This document shows, in pieces, positions 36,016-43,990 of a stretch of 64,000 bases of DNA. Within the stretch, counting starts at the first letter, position 1. The number at the start of each line of letters is the position of its first letter. Source of the DNA: Andreprevotia chitinilytica DSM 18519. GTDB taxonomy: Bacteria > Pseudomonadota > Gammaproteobacteria > Burkholderiales > Chitinibacteraceae. Location: contig NZ_JONM01000001.1 in NCBI RefSeq assembly GCF_000711875.1, positions 413,934-477,933 on the forward strand, written 5' to 3'. The position numbers were made by a program, and so were the translations under genes. The notes beneath the pieces are model-generated. The model was not told the origin of the DNA. It did not search any database and was given only the letters and a program-made list of their open reading frames with translations.

Positions 36016-37577
36016 GCCGGCGATGCCTCCGCGTGCACAAATGGCAACGCCGCTAGCACCTCGGCGAAGTCATACGCCAGTGCCGGGTAATCCACTTGCG
36101 GGCGATCGATCACGATCAGAGGAATGCCCAACGCAGCAGCGGCTGCCACCTTGGCCCCGTACCCACCTGCGTCGCCAGATTGCTTGGTCACGACGCAATC
36201 GATGCCCCAATCGCGCCAGAGCGCCTCATTCGCCGCCTGCGAGAACGGCCCTTGCATCGCACACAGCCGCGAGCGCGGAATGCCGAGGTCAACCGCCCGT
36301 TGCAGATGTTGCGGATCAGGCGCGAGTCGCACGAACCATTCGTGCTGATCCGCACCCGCCGCCTGCACGAAGCTCGCCAATTCCTTGGAGCCGGTCGCGA
36401 GGAAAATGCGTTTACCGCGCGCCATCGCCAGCGCGGCGGCCTGTGCCGATGTGGCGCAGTGTTCAGCCGGTTGTGAGGTGGCCGGATTCGGCGCATCGGG
36501 ACGTTCATAGCGCAGATAAGGCAGCGCCAGCTCATTGCTCAAGGCGATCAACTGCTTCGACATCTCGCTCGCGTACGGATGCGTGGCATCGACGATGGCT
36601 TGCGCTTGCGTGTTCGCCAGCAGCTCCCGCCGCCGCTCGATCCCCAATCGCCCCGCCACCACAGCGACGCCGGGGCAATTGAGCTGGGCGACTTCACCGC
36701 CGTATTCACTGGCGCTGCTGATCACGACCGACCGACCTTGTGCCGCGATCTCACGCGCCAAGGCGTTGCCATCACTGGTGCCCGAAAACACCCAGACTGC
36801 ATGCGCCGGCAGATCGGTAGCCGTGACGGTATCCGGCGTGTCATCCCAATTCCCGTAGCCGCGCGGCGTGAACATCCAGCCGCGCTTGCGGCGGGTGAAG
36901 CGGTTGCCGATCACCAGCGTGGTCAACATGTTGAACTGGCGTGTGCGCAGCTCGGCCAGGGTGACGATCTCCACCGTCTGACCATCGCGATAGGCGTTGT
37001 GGACGATGCCGCACAGCGTTTGCGGGCGCTTGTGCTGCAACATGATGTCGAGAATGCGGTAGACGCCTTCCTGTCGCTGTTTGCTCTGCACGTTGTAAAA
37101 CACCGCGGCCAGATCGGCCTGCGCGATATGGCTGGCGCGGGTTTCGATCCAGTCCCACGGGCACAGCAAGTCGGACAGGCTCAGCGTGGCGAAATCGTGC
37201 GACAAGGGCGAGCCAAGCAACGATGCGCAGGCGTTGGCGGAGGTGATGCCGGGGATCAGCTGCACGTCGTACGTGTCCGTTTCCGCCATGTCCTCAAACG
37301 CCAGCGCCGCCATGGCGTAGATGCCGATGTCGCCGCTGGATAACAACGCCACGGTCTTGCCGGCGCGGGCCTGCTCGATCGCCAACTGCGCCCGGGCGCG
37401 TTCCTGCGTCAGCGGCAGGGTGCGGATGTCCTTGCCGGCGATCCACGGTTGCACCCAGGTGAGATAAAGATCGTAGGAGACGATGACTTCGCTTGCTTCC
37501 AGCGCCTGAATCGCCATTGGCGGGATCAGTTCGCTGGTGCCCGGGCCGACCGAGACGAGATAGAGTTTGCCGCTCAT
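36012..37577 (-). CDS. cobJK: Fused precorrin-3B C17-methyltransferase and precorrin-6A reductase (CobJ-CobK)
   Basis: 521 aa bifunctional protein. Residues 1 to about 250 are a CobJ/CbiH tetrapyrrole methylase (VSVGPGTSELIPP, LLSSGDIGIYAMAALAFE, FYNVQSKQR, IGNRFTRR) that methylates C17 and contracts the ring. Residues about 265-515 are a CobK/CbiJ reductase (VWVFSGTSDGNALAREIAAQG, VVDATHPYASEMSKQL-like, VTKQSGDAGGYGAKV). The fusion joins non-consecutive steps of the pathway. It overlaps the cobW start by 4 bp. Upstream lies repeat copy C. Confidence 0.92.
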   Translation of the reverse strand: MSGKLYLVSVGPGTSELIPPMAIQALEASEVIVSYDLYLTWVQPWIAGKDIRTLPLTQERARAQLAIEQARAGKTVALLSSGDIGIYAMAALAFEDMAETDTYDVQLIPGITSANACASLLGSPLSHDFATLSLSDLLCPWDWIETRASHIAQADLAAVFYNVQSKQRQEGVYRILDIMLQHKRPQTLCGIVHNAYRDGQTVEIVTLAELRTRQFNMLTTLVIGNRFTRRKRGWMFTPRGYGNWDDTPDTVTATDLPAHAVWVFSGTSDGNALAREIAAQGRSVVISSASEYGGEVAQLNCPGVAVVAGRLGIERRRELLANTQAQAIVDATHPYASEMSKQLIALSNELALPYLRYERPDAPNPATSQPAEHCATSAQAAALAMARGKRIFLATGSKELASFVQAAGADQHEWFVRLAPDPQHLQRAVDLGIPRSRLCAMQGPFSQAANEALWRDWGIDCVVTKQSGDAGGYGAKVAAAAALGIPLIVIDRPQVDYPALAYDFAEVLAALPFVHAEASPA

Positions 37578-37619
37578 GAATTCAGTGTTTCCTGTTTGCG
37601 GTTGGTTGTATTTTTTGTT

Positions 37620-37798
37620 CCCCCCTTCTCCGAAGGGGGGTAGGGGGGATTTCTGAGGCGGTTCAAGATGTACGCTGACGCTGGAGTTTGGCTCTGGAAA
37701 TTTTGAGTTCGGTGGCTATTTGAAAGGACGTCGAAATCCCCCCTAGCCCCTATGCCTGAACGAATCAAAAGATTCGCACGGCACAAAAAAGGGGGGAA
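37620..37798. repeat. Dispersed palindromic element, copy C, with internal insertion
   Basis: Left arm CCCCCTTCTCCGAAGGGGGG plus TAGGGGGGATTTC, right arm CGAAATCCCCCCTAGCCCC. The right terminal hairpin is interrupted: about 33 bp (37751-37784) containing the mini-hairpin CGAATC-AAAA-GATTCG replaces its left side before AAAAAAGGGGGG. The core is about 80 bp, longer than in the other copies. The last codons of cbiG lie inside this element. Confidence 0.8.
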
Positions 37799-38546
37799 TA
37801 TCGGCGAGGTTGTCCTCAACAATCGCCACCGTCACCCCATTCAGCGCCATCTTCGGCACAAGCAATCGCCCACGCGGGCTGGCGATCAGCGCGCACGGCT
37901 CGCAGACCCCATCCACGCCAACGTTCTCCTGTACCCAGGCCGACGGCTGACCCACCCAGCCGCGCGCTGCCACATCGCCACGAGCGATCACCCGCAAAGG
38001 CAGCCCGTGGCGTTCGCAAAAGGCCAGCAGACCAGCTTCATCAGCCTTGAGGTCGATGGTTGCCACCTCGCGCACATCGCTCAGCGGCCGGCCAGCCAAC
38101 GCCGCCTCGACTGCTTGCGCGATATCGTCCGCCGACTTGCCGCGCCGGCAGCCGATGCCCAGCGTCAACGGCTTGAGGGCTTCGGTCGCGGTGGTCACAG
38201 CAGGGGTCGCGCCGGTCAGGCGAGCGACGTGATAAGCCAGCGCATTCGCGCCGCCTTCGTGACCCGACAGCAGCGGAATGGCAAAGCGGGCCGCTTCGTC
38301 CAGCACCACTACGCCGGGGTCGGTGTGCTTGTCGGCGGGCAGGCCGTCCAGATAACGCACGGCAATGCCGCTTGCCATCACCAGCACCCAATGACGGCGC
38401 CGATGGAACTGGCGGCGGAACTGCTCGCGGGGCGGTTCGTGCGGGTTGAGCCAAGGTTGCAGCAGGTCGGCATCCAGCGCCGCCGCCAGCCTTTCCCCGA
38501 GTGGCAGCGCATCCGGGCGCACTAGCCAGAGGGCGGTGGGTTTCAC
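37743..38546 (-). CDS. cbiG: Cobalt-precorrin-5A hydrolase CbiG
   Basis: About 267 aa. CbiG opens the lactone ring of cobalt-precorrin-5A in the anaerobic-type pathway. The N-terminal region has HRRRHWVLVMASGIAVR and PLLSGHEGGANALA; the C-terminal half is the CobE-like domain with LGIGCRRGKSADDI and KADEAGLLAFCERHGLPL. The start is GTG at 38546, overlapping the cobM stop. This gives the normal CbiG N-terminus; the frame upstream is only an extension through cobM. The last residues (IPPFFVPCESFDSFRHRG) are read from the interrupted repeat copy C. Confidence 0.88.
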   Translation of the reverse strand: MKPTALWLVRPDALPLGERLAAALDADLLQPWLNPHEPPREQFRRQFHRRRHWVLVMASGIAVRYLDGLPADKHTDPGVVVLDEAARFAIPLLSGHEGGANALAYHVARLTGATPAVTTATEALKPLTLGIGCRRGKSADDIAQAVEAALAGRPLSDVREVATIDLKADEAGLLAFCERHGLPLRVIARGDVAARGWVGQPSAWVQENVGVDGVCEPCALIASPRGRLLVPKMALNGVTVAIVEDNLADIPPFFVPCESFDSFRHRG

Positions 38547-39370
38547 GCGACATCCTTTGCGGTGGACTTTGCCTTGCTGGCGCGGGGTTTCTTGCGATCC
38601 GTACCGTCGCGAAAAATATGCGTGAAGCCGGCGGCGTACAGACTGGATTCGACGCCCACTTCTGATGACAAGGCCGGCCCGACCAGCAAGAGCGTGGTCA
38701 GCAGCCAGTCCTTCTGCTTCACTTTGCTGCTTTTCATCTCCGCTTGCAGCGTGCCGAGCGTGCTGCGGTGGATACGCTGGTCGGCCCAGCTGGCGCGATG
38801 CACCAAGGCGACTGGCGTTGCCGGCGAGTAGTGCAGCAACAGGTCGGCTACGGTCTGCTTGAGCCGCTGGCCGGACAGGAAGATGCACATGGTCGCCTGG
38901 TGTTCGGCGAAGCGGGCGATCGATTCCAGCTCCGGCACGGCCGACGCACGGCCGGAGACGCGGGTGAGAATGATCGATTGCGATACCGCCGGGCGGGTCA
39001 ACTCGCTGCCCAGCGCTGCTGCAGCTGCAGTGAACGAAGATACGCCCGGCACGATCTCGTACTCGATGCCGAGTGCTTCCAGCCGCCGCATCTGTTCGGC
39101 GGTAGCACCGTAAATAGCCGGATCACCCGAATGCAGGCGCGCCACGTCCTTGTCTTCAGCTTGGGCGCGGCGGTAGCAGGCTTCTTGTTCGTCGAGCGAC
39201 AGCGTGGCGGTGTCGAGGATCTCCGCATCGGCGCGGCAGTGCTGCAGCATTTCGGTGGGCACCAGCGAGCCGGCGTACAGCACCATTGGCGCGCTACCGA
39301 GCAAACGGCTGCCGCGCAGGGTGATCAGGTCGGCGGCACCGGGGCCGGCACCGATGAAATAGACTTTCAT
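38543..39370 (-). CDS. cobM: Precorrin-4 C11-methyltransferase
   Basis: 275 aa SAM-dependent methylase (CobM/CbiF). Motifs: GAGPGAADLITLRG at the N-terminus, ARLHSGDPAIYGATAEQ, YEIVPGVSSFTAAAAALG, and VALVHRASWADQRI. A Lys/Arg-rich tail (DRKKPRASKAKSTAK) follows the usual end of the enzyme. It overlaps cobI by 4 bp and cbiG by a GTGA overlap, so the three are translated together. Confidence 0.93.
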   Translation of the reverse strand: MKVYFIGAGPGAADLITLRGSRLLGSAPMVLYAGSLVPTEMLQHCRADAEILDTATLSLDEQEACYRRAQAEDKDVARLHSGDPAIYGATAEQMRRLEALGIEYEIVPGVSSFTAAAAALGSELTRPAVSQSIILTRVSGRASAVPELESIARFAEHQATMCIFLSGQRLKQTVADLLLHYSPATPVALVHRASWADQRIHRSTLGTLQAEMKSSKVKQKDWLLTTLLLVGPALSSEVGVESSLYAAGFTHIFRDGTDRKKPRASKAKSTAKDVA

Positions 39371-40101
39371 GCGTGGCGTTTCTCTCTGGCGGTACGGCGG
39401 ATCAACATCGTGGCGAGGTAGCCGCTGGCTTCATCGGCGTTCAGCGTGCTGACGTCATCACACAGCACTTCGCCGGGCAGGCCGATGCGGCGGGCGAAGG
39501 CGCAGTGTTGAGCGATGCCCATGCCGTGCAACAGTTGCAGCACCATTGGCAGGCGCGCACCGATCTTCATCAGCACCACGATGTCGTGGCTTTCGATATC
39601 TGCACGCAAGGCAGAAGGATCGTCCGGGCAGGGCAGGATCAAGATGCGTTCCTTGCCTTCGCCCAATGGCCATGACAGCGCCGAGGCAGTGGCGGCAAAG
39701 CTGGTGACGCCGGGGAAGGTGTGGTGCTCCAGCGTCGGCTCGATCTCTACCAAGGCGGCTAGCAGATAGCCGTAGGTGGAGTAGGTCATCGAATCGCCGA
39801 TGGTGAGGTAGGCGACATTCTTGCCTTGGCGCAAGGGGCTGGCGACATCTTGCGCCAGCTGGGCGTAGTGCTCGCCGAGCACGCTGCGATCCGGGTCCAT
39901 GTTGAACTCGACTTCGCGGAACTTCTCATCCGGAATGGCGAGGCCGGCGAGGCACTGGCGTGCAACCGAAACCTCGCTGGAACGGGCACGTGGCAGGTAG
40001 ATCAGGTCTGCCTGCTGCAAGGCGGCCAGCGCGGCCACCGGGATCAGGCCGGCCGGGCCGGGACCGACGCCGATGCCGTAGAACTTGCCGAGTGTTGTCA
40101 T
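39367..40101 (-). CDS. cobI: Precorrin-2 C20-methyltransferase
   Basis: 244 aa tetrapyrrole methylase (CobI/CbiL) adding the C20 methyl group to precorrin-2 or its cobalt form. Motifs: FYGIGVGPGPAGLIPVAALA, YLTIGDSMTYSTYGYLL, HTFPGVTSFAATASAL. First gene of the cobI-cobM-cbiG block; 226 bp of repeat-rich sequence separate it from cbiD upstream. CobI or CbiL preference for metal-free or cobalt substrate cannot be read from the sequence by eye. Confidence 0.92.
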   Translation of the reverse strand: MTTLGKFYGIGVGPGPAGLIPVAALAALQQADLIYLPRARSSEVSVARQCLAGLAIPDEKFREVEFNMDPDRSVLGEHYAQLAQDVASPLRQGKNVAYLTIGDSMTYSTYGYLLAALVEIEPTLEHHTFPGVTSFAATASALSWPLGEGKERILILPCPDDPSALRADIESHDIVVLMKIGARLPMVLQLLHGMGIAQHCAFARRIGLPGEVLCDDVSTLNADEASGYLATMLIRRTAREKRHA

Positions 40102-40131
40102 TTTTTTAACGAGTCGTTGGTTCGGTAATGG

Positions 40132-40199
40132 GTAGGTTGGGCTGTAAAGCCCAACAGGGTTTTCACGTTCGGGCAGTGTTGGGCTTTGTAGCCCTACTC
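40132..40199. repeat. Palindromic intergenic repeat (GTAGGTTGG family)
   Basis: Inverted arms around GTAGGTTGGGCTGTAAAGC and GGGCTTTGTAGCCCTAC. Related to the repeat at 18455-18540. Together with the 43-bp inverted repeat it fills the gap between cbiD and cobI. Confidence 0.7.
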
Positions 40200-40216
40200 A
40201 TGCCAGGCACCAGTTG

Positions 40217-40323
40217 CCCTCACCCCCAGCCCCTCTCCCGTAAAACGGGCGAGGGGAGCTCTGGCAGTGGTGTGCGTCGTGCTCCCCTCGCCCGTTTTAC
40301 GGGAGAGGGGCTGGGGGTGAGGG
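40217..40323. repeat. Perfect inverted repeat with 43-bp arms
   Basis: Arms 40217-40259 and 40281-40323 are exactly complementary over 43 bp, separated by 21 nt (40260-40280). The arm starts CCCTCACCCCCAGCCCCTCT and carries a hairpin CCCGTAAAACGGG inside. It ends 4 bases from the cbiD stop codon. In RNA it would form a very stable structure right after cbiD. Confidence 0.92.
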
Positions 40324-40327
40324 CGGT

Positions 40328-41464
40328 TTATGCCGCTTCTCCAATCGCCGTCCCATTCATGGCAAACAGCCGCACTTCCACCCGTTGCGCAGCCGGCACG
40401 CGGGCATGCATCAGTCGCGCAGTACGCTGCTCCACCTCGGTCCAGAACGCCTGCGCAGCGGGGTGCGGTTGCAGGATTTGAATCACGTTTTCCACGGTAT
40501 TGGCCTTTGCGATGTCTTGTACGGTATCCGGGGCAAAGCCACAGTCGGCAGCGACGGCGGCCACGGTGCCCATTGCCATGCCGCTCTTGCCGGAGTGGGT
40601 GTCCCACACGCCGTCCAGCACCTTGGCGATCTTGCCCGGATGGCCCAGCACCCACAGGGCGCCGAGCGGGAGTTGTTCTTCTTGCAGCACCAGCTGCGTG
40701 TGGTCGAGCGATGCGCCGACGAAGTTGGCGATCTGCACCACCTGTTTGTTTTGCATGTGCAGCACCTCCCGCGCATAGACGCTGCCGATCTTGCCCGGCG
40801 TGAAGGCAATGGCATCCGGCCGCTCGCCCAGCGCCACGCGGATATACACCTCGATCGACGCGATCCACGCCGACAAGGACATCGGTTGCACGATGCCGCT
40901 GGTGCCCAGGATCGAGATGCCGCCCAGAATCCCCAGGCGCGGGTTGAAGGTCTTCTTGGCGATTTCCGCGCCGTTTTCACAGCCGATCACCAGATCAAAG
41001 CCGGGGTCGAGCGCGCCCTCCAATACTTCCTCCACCGCCATGCGCATCATCTGCCGGGGCGTGGGGTTGATCGCCGGCTCGCCCACCGGCACGCGGATGC
41101 CGGGTTGGGTGACGGTGCCGACGCCTGCGCCGGCAATGAAACGCAGCTCGCCCAAGCCGTTGACCGACACCTCGGCGAAGATCGTCGCGCCATCGGTGTT
41201 GTCCGGGTCGTCGCCGGCGAACTTGATCACTTCGGCACGAACCGCGTGCTCGCCCAGCCGCGCCACCTTATGCACCGGCACGGTGAGGTAGTACTCGGGG
41301 TCGGGCAGGCTGATGTTCACCTCGCTGACCGTCTCGCCCTGCAATAACTGCAACAACGCCGCCTTCACCGCCGCCGTGGCGCAACTGCCCGTGGTGTAAC
41401 CGCGCCGCAGGCCATTGGGGGCTGGCGTAACGAGGTCGAAGGGGCTGCGTGCCGGTTGGCTCAT
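40328..41464 (-). CDS. cbiD: Cobalt-precorrin-5B C1-methyltransferase CbiD
   Basis: 378 aa SAM-dependent enzyme of the anaerobic-type route that methylates C1. Strong family motifs: LRRGYTTGSCATAAVKAALL, SLPDPEYYLTVPVHKV, GDDPDNTDGATI, PTPRQMMRMAV, GISILGTSGIVQPMS and LLVLGHPGKIAKVLDG-like near residue 300. ATG at 41464 matches the family start; the long upstream frame is antisense noise through cbiXC. It follows the CbiX-CbiC gene by 5 bp. CbiD is the anaerobic-route counterpart of the aerobic CobF step. Confidence 0.94.
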   Translation of the reverse strand: MSQPARSPFDLVTPAPNGLRRGYTTGSCATAAVKAALLQLLQGETVSEVNISLPDPEYYLTVPVHKVARLGEHAVRAEVIKFAGDDPDNTDGATIFAEVSVNGLGELRFIAGAGVGTVTQPGIRVPVGEPAINPTPRQMMRMAVEEVLEGALDPGFDLVIGCENGAEIAKKTFNPRLGILGGISILGTSGIVQPMSLSAWIASIEVYIRVALGERPDAIAFTPGKIGSVYAREVLHMQNKQVVQIANFVGASLDHTQLVLQEEQLPLGALWVLGHPGKIAKVLDGVWDTHSGKSGMAMGTVAAVAADCGFAPDTVQDIAKANTVENVIQILQPHPAAQAFWTEVEQRTARLMHARVPAAQRVEVRLFAMNGTAIGEAA

Positions 41465-41469
41465 GGCGG

Positions 41470-43059
41470 CTAGGGTTGCTGTTGCTGATGGACATGATCG
41501 ATGGCGGCAATCATCAGCGCGTTGATCGCCGAGGCCGCCCAAGGCGAGCCGCCGCGTGTGCCGCGATTGGTGATGCGCGGTACTTGCAGCAGTCGCTGCA
41601 GTTCTTCCTTGCATTCGCGGGTGCCTACGAAGCCGACCGGCAGTCCGACTACCAGCTGTGGCCGCCAGCCGTGCTCGCGCACCAGCCGGACCACTTCCAT
41701 GATGGCCGTCGGCGCATCGCCAATTGCCACCACCACGTCGTTGCCGAACTTCTCCCATGCGCGGCGGATGCCAGCGGCGGAACGGGTGATGCCATGCGCA
41801 GTAGCCAGCAAATGCGTTTCGCGGTCATGCACGCCGCACCACGTCTCCACGCCCAACTGGTCGAGCACGGCGCGTTTCAGGCCGGTTTGCACCATGGTCA
41901 CGTCAGTGACGATACGGCGGCAGCGCAGCAGGGCGCGCAGGCCGGTGTCGACCGCGCCGGGCGAGAAATACAGGTCGTCGACGATGTCGAAGTCGCCACT
42001 GGTGTGCACCAGCCGCTTGAGCACGATCTGGTGATCGGCCGGCACGGCGGACCAATCGCGCCCGGCATCGATGATGCGCATGCTTTCGGCTTCGATCGGG
42101 TGTGGCTCGTACGCTGGCCAAGCTGGTTTTGCGGGCGCGGTTGATGTCGGTACTGCATCGCTTCGGCCCAGCAAACCGCGCACGAGGCCGTGATGGCCTT
42201 GTTGCGGCGTGCCGACTTGCTCCTCGAAACCAACAATCTGCACCCGGTATTTGCACAGCGCGCAATTCATGGTGGCGCGGCCTTCCACGCCCTCGCGGGC
42301 CCGTTCCAGAAACACATCGGCCACGTGCGGGTGCACGCCGAGATGGTCGGCCGGCAGTACGTCGATGTCGGGATGGCGTTCGGCCAGATCGGCCGCCGCA
42401 GCGCAGATACGCTTGACCAGTACGCCGTCGAACAGGAAATAGGGCAGCACGACGATGCGCGGGTAGCCCAGCACGGCCGCGGCCTTCAGCCCGTCGGCAA
42501 CCAGCGGCCGGGCCGTGCCGGCATAGCAAACAAAGGACGCGCCAAAGCCCATGCCTTCTTCCAGCATGCGCGTGAGCTTGGCAATCTCGGAGTTGGCATC
42601 CGGGTCGGTGGTGCCGCGCCCGACCACCACCAGACAGGTGTCGCTGCGAGCAACTGTCTTACCCGCGCCGGCCTCGGCCGCGATGATGCGTTCCTGGCAC
42701 AAGGCCAGCAGCTTGGGGTGCAAATCCATCGCCGCGCCGTAATGGAATTCGATACCCGGATGCGCTTGCTGCAGCGCCAGCAACTCGCTCGGCATGTCGT
42801 TCTTGGCATGGGTGGCGGCGAGCAGCACGCCAGGCGTCATCACGATGCGCTTGGCACCGTCATCAATGGCGGAGGCCACGGCGGCATCGAGGGTGGGCGT
42901 GGCGAACTCCAGAAAACCATGTGTGACCGGGCGGCCACCGGCCCGCTCGCGCAGCAGCTCGACCAAGGCGGTGAATTCGGCAATGCCATCCGGATCACGG
43001 CTGCCGTGGCCGGCTAGGACGATGGTGTAGTCGTTGTTGCTCATCGGCTCAGTGTTCAT
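41470..43059 (-). CDS. cbiXC: Fused sirohydrochlorin cobaltochelatase and precorrin-8X methylmutase (CbiX-CbiC)
   Basis: 529 aa bifunctional protein. Residues about 10-290 are a long CbiX with two chelatase halves: [37 protein letters not shown], then [19 protein letters not shown] and [14 protein letters not shown]; it inserts cobalt into sirohydrochlorin. A Cys motif MNCALCKYR at about 265 ends this part. After a Pro/Ala linker, residues about 320-529 are CbiC/CobH ([60 protein letters not shown]), which moves the C11 methyl to C12. The ATG overlaps the cbiE stop. Confidence 0.93.
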   Translation of the reverse strand: MNTEPMSNNDYTIVLAGHGSRDPDGIAEFTALVELLRERAGGRPVTHGFLEFATPTLDAAVASAIDDGAKRIVMTPGVLLAATHAKNDMPSELLALQQAHPGIEFHYGAAMDLHPKLLALCQERIIAAEAGAGKTVARSDTCLVVVGRGTTDPDANSEIAKLTRMLEEGMGFGASFVCYAGTARPLVADGLKAAAVLGYPRIVVLPYFLFDGVLVKRICAAAADLAERHPDIDVLPADHLGVHPHVADVFLERAREGVEGRATMNCALCKYRVQIVGFEEQVGTPQQGHHGLVRGLLGRSDAVPTSTAPAKPAWPAYEPHPIEAESMRIIDAGRDWSAVPADHQIVLKRLVHTSGDFDIVDDLYFSPGAVDTGLRALLRCRRIVTDVTMVQTGLKRAVLDQLGVETWCGVHDRETHLLATAHGITRSAAGIRRAWEKFGNDVVVAIGDAPTAIMEVVRLVREHGWRPQLVVGLPVGFVGTRECKEELQRLLQVPRITNRGTRGGSPWAASAINALMIAAIDHVHQQQQP

Positions 43060-43760
43060 GCGGTCGGTGCGGGTTCAATCTGGCTATCCATTGGCGTGAG
43101 CGTGCGGATCAGCATGATGCTCATGTCACTGAATTCCTTGTCCACGCATTCCGCCAGCGTGCCGTGCCATTCGGCATCGCCCCGGGTGAGGTTTTCCCAC
43201 ACTTCGGTCGGGTGCTCGGGCGGAATGCCGTTTTCTAGCAGGTAAGCGGCGATATGGCGCGGCATGAACGAGCGGGCGGCATCCCACGGGCACGGGATCA
43301 CGATGGCGTTGCGGGCGTCTTCCAGCACGTGTACCAGATGGCGCTTGAACGGCGTCAGATCGCCACGGCGGTGGAAGGTGATGAAGGTGGTTTCGTCAAA
43401 ACAGACCTTGGCGCGGGATGCCAGCACCTGCGCCGACGACAGGCCGGGCATCGTCTCCACCGGATGGCCGCAAGCCCGCTCGACGCGTTCCAGGTACTGA
43501 AAGCCGCTGAAGTGAATGTCGCCCATGAACACCACCACGCAGTTTTTGCCGGCGTGATGCCGCTTGGCGACTTCATCGAGCTGGGCGACCTGATCGCGGT
43601 AGCCCATCTGGATCACCTCGGCGGTGTCGGGAATCAGCGGGCGGACCACGTTCACCACGGCATCGAAGCCGGCCACCACATCGGCATTGCGGATCAGTTC
43701 GGCCGAGCGTTGCGGCAAGTAGCCGATATCGCCGGGGCCGGCGCCGATACAGATAATCAT
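43056..43760 (-). CDS. cbiE: Cobalt-precorrin-7 C5-methyltransferase CbiE
   Basis: 234 aa tetrapyrrole methylase. Motifs: [56 protein letters not shown]-like and [16 protein letters not shown], a CbiE signature. In many bacteria CbiE is fused to CbiT as CobL; here the protein ends after the CbiE domain and no CbiT is in the window. ATG at 43760 fits the family start; the upstream extension runs through a repeat. First gene of the cbiE-cbiXC-cbiD block. Confidence 0.88.
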   Translation of the reverse strand: MIICIGAGPGDIGYLPQRSAELIRNADVVAGFDAVVNVVRPLIPDTAEVIQMGYRDQVAQLDEVAKRHHAGKNCVVVFMGDIHFSGFQYLERVERACGHPVETMPGLSSAQVLASRAKVCFDETTFITFHRRGDLTPFKRHLVHVLEDARNAIVIPCPWDAARSFMPRHIAAYLLENGIPPEHPTEVWENLTRGDAEWHGTLAECVDKEFSDMSIMLIRTLTPMDSQIEPAPTA

Positions 43761-43782
43761 GTGTTCGTTCCTTAGTCGTTCG

Positions 43783-43815
43783 TAGGGCGGAACACCCCGT
43801 AGGGGCGTTCCGCCG
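43783..43815. repeat. Short palindrome (GTAGGGCGGAAC family)
   Basis: GGCGGAAC and GTTCCGCC arms around a short core at about 43785-43813. A relative with arms GGCGCAAT/ATTGCGCC lies at 46175-46201. Both fall in gaps between blocks of the B12 region. Confidence 0.65.
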
Positions 43816-43870
43816 TTTACCGCGCATCGTTCTGTCCCGATCCGTCGCAAGCAATGTTCGGCGCTGTTGT

Positions 43871-43967
43871 TCCCCCCTTTTTGAAGGGGGGCTAGGGGGG
43901 ATTTATGCGGCATCTCAACTTGTGGTGATGTCGAAATCCCCCTCCATCCCCCTTTAAAAAGGGGGAG
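43871..43967. repeat. Dispersed palindromic element, copy D
   Basis: Left arm CCCCCCTTTTTGAAGGGGGG plus GGGGGGATTT, right arm TCGAAATCCCCCTCC plus CCCCCTTTAAAAAGGGGG. Same layout as copies A-C. It lies between cbiE and the chelatase ATPase gene. Confidence 0.85.
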
Positions 43968-43990
43968 GTGAAAACCACCGCGCTTCGTCG

